From Candidatus Accumulibacter adjunctus (GTDB taxonomy: Bacteria > Pseudomonadota > Gammaproteobacteria > Burkholderiales > Rhodocyclaceae), in the NCBI GenBank assembly GCA_000585015.1, contig JFAX01000003.1, forward strand, positions 162,702 through 214,284: 51,583 nucleotides of DNA. The letters are read 5' to 3'. This document shows positions 47,812 through 51,583 of this stretch, piece by piece. The notes beneath the pieces are model-generated. The model was not told where the DNA came from, searched no databases, and saw only the letters and a list, made by a program, of their open reading frames with translations. The first letter of the stretch is position 1. The number at the start of each line of letters is the position of its first letter. The translations under genes and the position numbers were made by a program.

Positions 47812-50085
47812 ATGAGCGCTGCCCGCAGCGACTCGCCGCTGGCGCAGGCAACGGGCGCGTCGGCGCTGCCGTGCGCACTGCTGCCGGCGAGCCTGTTCGC
47901 CTTGCTGGTCGGCGGACTGATCAGCGTGCCGCTGCCGTGGAGTGTTTCCTGGCGCTGGATCCCGGCGCTCGACCTGCAGTTCGCCCTGTACGTCGACGGG
48001 CTCGCGGCGCAGTTCCTCTTGCTCATCACCGGCATCGGTACGCTTGTTGCCGTATACGGCGCCGGCTATCTGGCCGGTGATGGACGACGCTGGCGCGTCT
48101 TCGCCCTGCTGCTGCTGTTCATGCTGGCGATGATCGGCGCCGTCTGCAGCGACCACCTGCTCCTCCTCTTCGTCTTCTGGGAACTGACCAGCGTCCTGTC
48201 GTTCCTCCTCGTCGGTTTCGACCACGCGCGCGAGAGCAGCCGCAAGTCGGCGCAGCAGGCGCTGCTGATCACCGGCACGGGCGGGCTGTTCCTCCTCGCC
48301 GGAATCATCCTGCTGGCCGAGATTGGCGGCAGTTGCTCGCTGCGACAACTGATCGCCGCCGCACCGGCATTCGCCGACGATGCGCGCCTGCCTGCGGCGC
48401 TGACGCTGCTCTTCCTCGGTGCGTTCAGCAAGTCGGCGCAGTTCCCCTTCCACTTCTGGCTGCCGAATGCGATGGCGGCGCCGACCCCGGTCAGTGCCTA
48501 CCTGCATTCGGCAACCCTCGTCAAGCTGGGCATCTATCTGCTGGCCCGGCTCGACGCCGCGTTCAGCGACCTGCTTTTCTGGGAATACGCCCTGGTCGGC
48601 ATCGGCACGCTCACCGCCGTCCTCGCCGCCGTGCAGACGGTGCGCGAGCGCGACCTGAAGCGCATCCTGGCGTGGTCGACGGTGGCCACCCTGGGCACGC
48701 TGACGATGCTCGTCGGCCTGCCGGGTCAAGGTGCCGCACTCGCCGTCGCGGCGCTGTTCTTTGCCCATGCACTGTACAAGGCGCCGCTGTTCTTCGTCGC
48801 CGGCAACCTCGACCACGGCGCCGGCACGCGCGACATCGACCGCCTGACCGGCATGCGTCGCTACCTGCCATGGACCGCCACGGCCGCCCTGCTCGCCGCG
48901 CTGTCGATGGCCGGGCTGCCGCTCTCCTTCGGTTTCGTCGCCAAGGACGCGATGACGCTCGCCAAGGTCGAAGCGGGCGTCTTCGCGCTGGTCAGCCATG
49001 CGACGCTGTTCGTCGGCAGTGTCTCGGTGGCGGTGGCGGCAGTCGCGGCGATCCACATTTTCTGGGGCCGCGACGCCGCCGATCGCGCCACCCATCCGCA
49101 CGAAGCGCCGCTGCCGATGCTCCTGCCGCCGCTGCTGCTCGTCGCGTTGGGGCTGCTGTTCGGGTTGCGACCGACCCTCGTCGACCCGCTCCTCGGCGCA
49201 GCGGCACAGGCGATCGCGCCGGGCTTCGACCCGCTGCAGGTCGACTCGTCGTACGACGCCTGGCCGGTCGCCGAGGCGAGCATCGCCACGCTCTTTTTCG
49301 GGCTCCTCATCTACTTCGGCTGGGATCGCCTGCACGCGCTGCTCGACCGGGCGCGGGAGCTCGATGAACTCGGGCCGGAAAGCTGGTACTGGCGCAAGCT
49401 GAAGTTCATACCCAAGTTGGCATCCTGGGTGACGCGGCGTCTGCAGCACGGCGTCTTGTCGGGCTACCTGCTGACCCTGGCCGGCGCCGTCGCACTCGCC
49501 CTGCTGGCGGCGCTGCTCGCCGCTCGACCGGAGCTTGCGTGGCCGTCGCTCGCACCGCTGCCGCTGCCGGTCGTCGGCTGCGCGCTGCTCATCGTCGGCG
49601 GCGCGCTGGCCGCGCTGCTGGTACGCGATCACCTGGTCCTGCTGCTGGTCAGCGGCCTGGTCGGCTACGGTAGCGCGCTGCTGTTCCTGTTCACCGGCGC
49701 GCCAGACCTGGCATTCACCCAGTTCGCGGTCGAGACCGTCTTCGTCGTCGTCGCCGCCACGGTCCTGCGCCGGCTGCGCCAGATGCCGACACCGCTGCAG
49801 CTGGCGGTCGGCGAGGCGCGCTGGCGACCGCTGGCGCTGCTCGTCGCGCTCGCTTTCAGCCTCGCCCTGGGTACCTTGCTGCTGCTGGCGGCGGGTCTGC
49901 CGTTCGAAGCGCAGCTGTCGGACTACTTCGCAGCAGAGAGTCTGCCGGCGGCACATGGCCGCAATGTGGTCAATGTGATCATCGTAGACTTCCGGGCGCT
50001 CGACACGCTGGGCGAGATCGCCGTCGTCGCCATGGCGTTCGTCGCCGCGCTGCCGCTGCTGCAGCTCGCGCGGGGGAGGAGCTGA
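47812..50085 (+). CDS. mrpA: Mrp-type Na+/H+ antiporter subunit A
   Basis: A 757-residue subunit of the Mrp/Mnh antiporter with about 20 helices. It includes the NuoL-like part, with LFVFWELTSVLSFLLVGFDH, GAFSKSAQFPFHFWLPNAMA (lysine and PxxxxW motif) and SAYLHSATLVKLGIYLLARL, and the C-terminal MrpB-like section (FLFTGAPDLAFTQFAVETVF, VIIVDFRALDTLGEIAVVAM). Essential ion-path residues are in place, so the protein looks complete. It works with MrpB-D in the inner membrane to exchange Na+ and H+. Its stop shares a base with mrpB. Spacing to yrbG is 4 bp. Confidence 0.92.
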   Translation: MSAARSDSPLAQATGASALPCALLPASLFALLVGGLISVPLPWSVSWRWIPALDLQFALYVDGLAAQFLLLITGIGTLVAVYGAGYLAGDGRRWRVFALLLLFMLAMIGAVCSDHLLLLFVFWELTSVLSFLLVGFDHARESSRKSAQQALLITGTGGLFLLAGIILLAEIGGSCSLRQLIAAAPAFADDARLPAALTLLFLGAFSKSAQFPFHFWLPNAMAAPTPVSAYLHSATLVKLGIYLLARLDAAFSDLLFWEYALVGIGTLTAVLAAVQTVRERDLKRILAWSTVATLGTLTMLVGLPGQGAALAVAALFFAHALYKAPLFFVAGNLDHGAGTRDIDRLTGMRRYLPWTATAALLAALSMAGLPLSFGFVAKDAMTLAKVEAGVFALVSHATLFVGSVSVAVAAVAAIHIFWGRDAADRATHPHEAPLPMLLPPLLLVALGLLFGLRPTLVDPLLGAAAQAIAPGFDPLQVDSSYDAWPVAEASIATLFFGLLIYFGWDRLHALLDRARELDELGPESWYWRKLKFIPKLASWVTRRLQHGVLSGYLLTLAGAVALALLAALLAARPELAWPSLAPLPLPVVGCALLIVGGALAALLVRDHLVLLLVSGLVGYGSALLFLFTGAPDLAFTQFAVETVFVVVAATVLRRLRQMPTPLQLAVGEARWRPLALLVALAFSLALGTLLLLAAGLPFEAQLSDYFAAESLPAAHGRNVVNVIIVDFRALDTLGEIAVVAMAFVAALPLLQLARGRS

Positions 50086-50516
50086 TGGGCCCGCGCGCAC
50101 TGCTCGCCGAGGTCTTCCTGCGCTTCCTCCATCCGACGCTGCTGCTCGCCTCGTTGTGGATCCTGCTGCGCGGCCACAATGCGCCGGGCGGCGGCTTCAT
50201 CGGCGGTCTGCTGGCGGTGGCGGCGAGCGCCGCCGTCGCGCTCACCTTCAGCGCCGCCGAAGCGCGCCGCCGACTGCCGCTGCCGCCGACGCGGCTGATT
50301 GCGCTCGGCGTCCTCGCCGCGCTGCTCAGCGGCCTGCCAGGTGTGTTCGCCGGGCAGCCGTTCCTGACCCACCTGTGGTTCAACGTGCCGCTGGCGGTGA
50401 CCGAACTGCCGCTGTCGACCGTGATCGTCTTCGACCTCGGCGTTTACCTTGCCGTCTGGGGCGCCGTCGGCGGCTTCTGCCTGTCGCTGCTGGCGATGGT
50501 CGAGGAGCAGGAATGA
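50085..50516 (+). CDS. mrpB: Mrp-type antiporter subunit B
   Basis: A 143-residue small membrane subunit with four helices. The signature is LLRGHNAPGGGFIGGLLAVA (residues about 28-47), and WFNVPLAVTELPLSTVIVFD and GVYLAVWGAVGG follow. This matches MrpB/MnhB. It is needed for assembly of the multi-subunit antiporter. Translation is coupled on both sides: ATG 50085 overlaps the mrpA stop by 1 bp, and its stop overlaps mrpC. Confidence 0.92.
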   Translation: MGPRALLAEVFLRFLHPTLLLASLWILLRGHNAPGGGFIGGLLAVAASAAVALTFSAAEARRRLPLPPTRLIALGVLAALLSGLPGVFAGQPFLTHLWFNVPLAVTELPLSTVIVFDLGVYLAVWGAVGGFCLSLLAMVEEQE

Positions 50517-50899
50517 TCTGGGCCGTTGCTCTCGCGCTCGCGACGGTGATCGCCGCCGGCACCTACCTCGCCTTGTCCCGCGACCTGCTGCGCTGCCTGA
50601 TCGGTCTCGCGATGGTCGGCAACGGCATCAACCTGCTGGTCTTCTGCAGCGGCCGACTGTTCAGCCAGTTGCCGCCCTTCGTTGCCGGCGGCGCGCAACC
50701 GCTGCTGGGGGCGGCGAATCCGTTGCCGCAGGCGCTGGTGCTGACGGCGATCGTCATCGGCTTCATCATCCTGTGCTTCTCGCTGGTGCTGGCGATCCGG
50801 CTCCTGCAACTCGCCGGCAGCGCCGATACCGCGAAGCTGCGGGCGGCCGAGCCGGCCGCCGTCGACGCCGTCAAGCCGGCGCTCGAGGAGACCGCCTGA
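50513..50899 (+). CDS. mrpC: Mrp-type antiporter subunit C
   Basis: A 128-residue NuoK-like membrane subunit with three helices: AVALALATVIAAGTYLALS, then DLLRCLIGLAMVGNGINLLV with the conserved N of GNGINLL, and ALVLTAIVIGFIILCFSLVL. The C-terminus (about 25 residues) is Ala/Asp-rich and longer than needed for the fold. It overlaps mrpB by 4 bp (ATGA) and mrpD by 1 bp (TGATG). With MrpA and MrpD it forms part of the ion-translocating core. Confidence 0.92.
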   Translation: MIWAVALALATVIAAGTYLALSRDLLRCLIGLAMVGNGINLLVFCSGRLFSQLPPFVAGGAQPLLGAANPLPQALVLTAIVIGFIILCFSLVLAIRLLQLAGSADTAKLRAAEPAAVDAVKPALEETA

Positions 50900-51583
50900 T
50901 GCTCGTCCTGACGCCGCTTCTGGTGCCGCTGGCCACCGCCCTCGTCTGCCTCCTGCTGCCGCCGCTCTGGCAGCCGCGAGTCAGCCTGGCTGGCGCGCTG
51001 CTGCTGCTCCTTTGCGGCCTCGGCCTCGCCGGCCAGGTCGTCGGCAACGGCACCCTGACGGTCGTCGCCGGTGGCTGGCCGCTGCCCTTCGGCATCGAGT
51101 TCGCCGCCGACCGGCTGAGCGCCGTACTGGTCCTGATCGCCGCGCTGATGTTGAACGTCGTCCTGCTCTGGCAGGCCGGCGGCAGCGCCGACGCGGCGCC
51201 CGCCGCACCGACCCTGCACCCGCTGCTGCACGGACTCGTCGCCGGCGCCGGCGCCGCATTCGTCACCGCAGACCTGTTCAATCTCTATGTCTGGTTCGAG
51301 CTGACGCTGATCTGCGCGCTCGGACTGCTCGCCCTCGGCGGCGGCCTGCGCCAGCTCGACGCGACGCTCAAGTATTTCGTCCTCAACGTCTTCGGAACCC
51401 TGCTCCTGCTCGCAGCGATCGCGCTGCTCTACGCCGCCACCGGCCAACTCAATTTCCGCGCGCTGGGGGCGGCAACGGCAGCGCTGCCGGCGGGCATCGC
51501 AGTGCCGCTGTTGACACTGCTCTGCCTGGCCTTCCTGATCAAGGCGGCCGCGTTCCCCTTCTTCGCCTGGCTGCCCGCTTCCT
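50899..51583 (+). CDS. mrpD: Mrp-type antiporter subunit D (5' part)
   Basis: The first 228 codons of mrpD, cut by the window edge. NuoN-like: FAADRLSAVLVLIAALMLNV, VTADLFNLYVWFELTLICAL with the essential Glu, and FLIKAAAFPFFAWLPAS with the Lys of helix 7. At least seven helices are present. The ATG shares a base with the mrpC stop. Operon order yrbG-mrpA-B-C-D continues off the window, presumably with mrpE, F and G. Confidence 0.92.
   Translation, partial: MLVLTPLLVPLATALVCLLLPPLWQPRVSLAGALLLLLCGLGLAGQVVGNGTLTVVAGGWPLPFGIEFAADRLSAVLVLIAALMLNVVLLWQAGGSADAAPAAPTLHPLLHGLVAGAGAAFVTADLFNLYVWFELTLICALGLLALGGGLRQLDATLKYFVLNVFGTLLLLAAIALLYAATGQLNFRALGAATAALPAGIAVPLLTLLCLAFLIKAAAFPFFAWLPAS

Noticed and set aside
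47764-50100. A 778-codon minus-strand frame across mrpA
   Set aside because: It is antisense to a complete MrpA; Gln/Arg/Asp-rich low-complexity sequence only.

Overview
The window is GC-rich chromosomal DNA, probably from a betaproteobacterium of the Rhodocyclales (Candidatus Accumulibacter-like). The evidence is an XrtB/EpsH-type exosortase locus with its full epsL-D-E-F-G-H-I set and the LuxR-type regulator epsA, two PEP-CTERM proteins, and an Mrp-type cation antiporter operon. The genus is an inference from gene content; no rRNA or tRNA gene was seen. Very high GC creates many long antisense frames, which I left out.

Layout. 1-3.9 kb is an accessory patch: a Phd/PIN toxin-antitoxin pair, a decayed cas1 tail with an internal stop in front of an intact cas2 but no CRISPR array, two orphan conserved genes, a DUF4124-like secreted protein, and several copies of a short repeat containing CGGTGACAGTAT, each just behind a gene and in that gene's sense. 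4.07-7.96 kb is a tight two-gene module: a TPR-CHAT caspase-like protease and a DUF900 alpha/beta hydrolase. I consider it the best candidate for an undescribed effector system. 8.2-8.7 kb is a lone PEP-CTERM protein with a sigma-54-like promoter inside a perfect palindrome.

9.1-16.4 kb is an eight-gene minus-strand operon, mostly with overlapping or nearly touching genes: a coniferyl-aldehyde-dehydrogenase-like enzyme, a TAT-leader GMC-partner subunit, a GMC oxidoreductase, a membrane lipase, a proline-rich exported protein, a small orphan, a metallo-beta-lactamase-fold hydrolase and a CurA-like alkenal reductase. It looks like export and oxidation of lipidic or aromatic alcohols and aldehydes. 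16.5-17.8 kb holds one orphan gene and a tandem pair of ~145 bp repeats ending in terminator-like hairpins.

17.8-46.1 kb is the exopolysaccharide/exosortase locus. Reading along the minus strand from 46.1 kb: epsL (outer-membrane barrel), epsD (PpiC-type), epsE (export), epsF (chain length), epsG (BY-kinase with a predicted c-di-GMP-binding N-terminus), xrtB and epsI. Then come a polysaccharide deacetylase, a nucleotidyltransferase-kinase fusion, a flippase, an acetyltransferase, an O-antigen-ligase-like protein and a beta-helix protein. After a 459 bp gap follow a second flippase, a GT2, an APH-like kinase, GT4, a WecB/TagA transferase, GT4 and an acetyltransferase. An acyltransferase-3 (+), a PEP-CTERM protein (-), epsA (+), the initiating phosphoglycosyltransferase epsB (-) and a lytic transglycosylase close the locus. 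A 17 bp motif occurs upstream of two of its minus-strand units.

46.7-51.6 kb runs on the plus strand: a YrbG-type Ca2+/Na+ antiporter, then mrpA, mrpB, mrpC and the start of mrpD, which is cut by the window edge.
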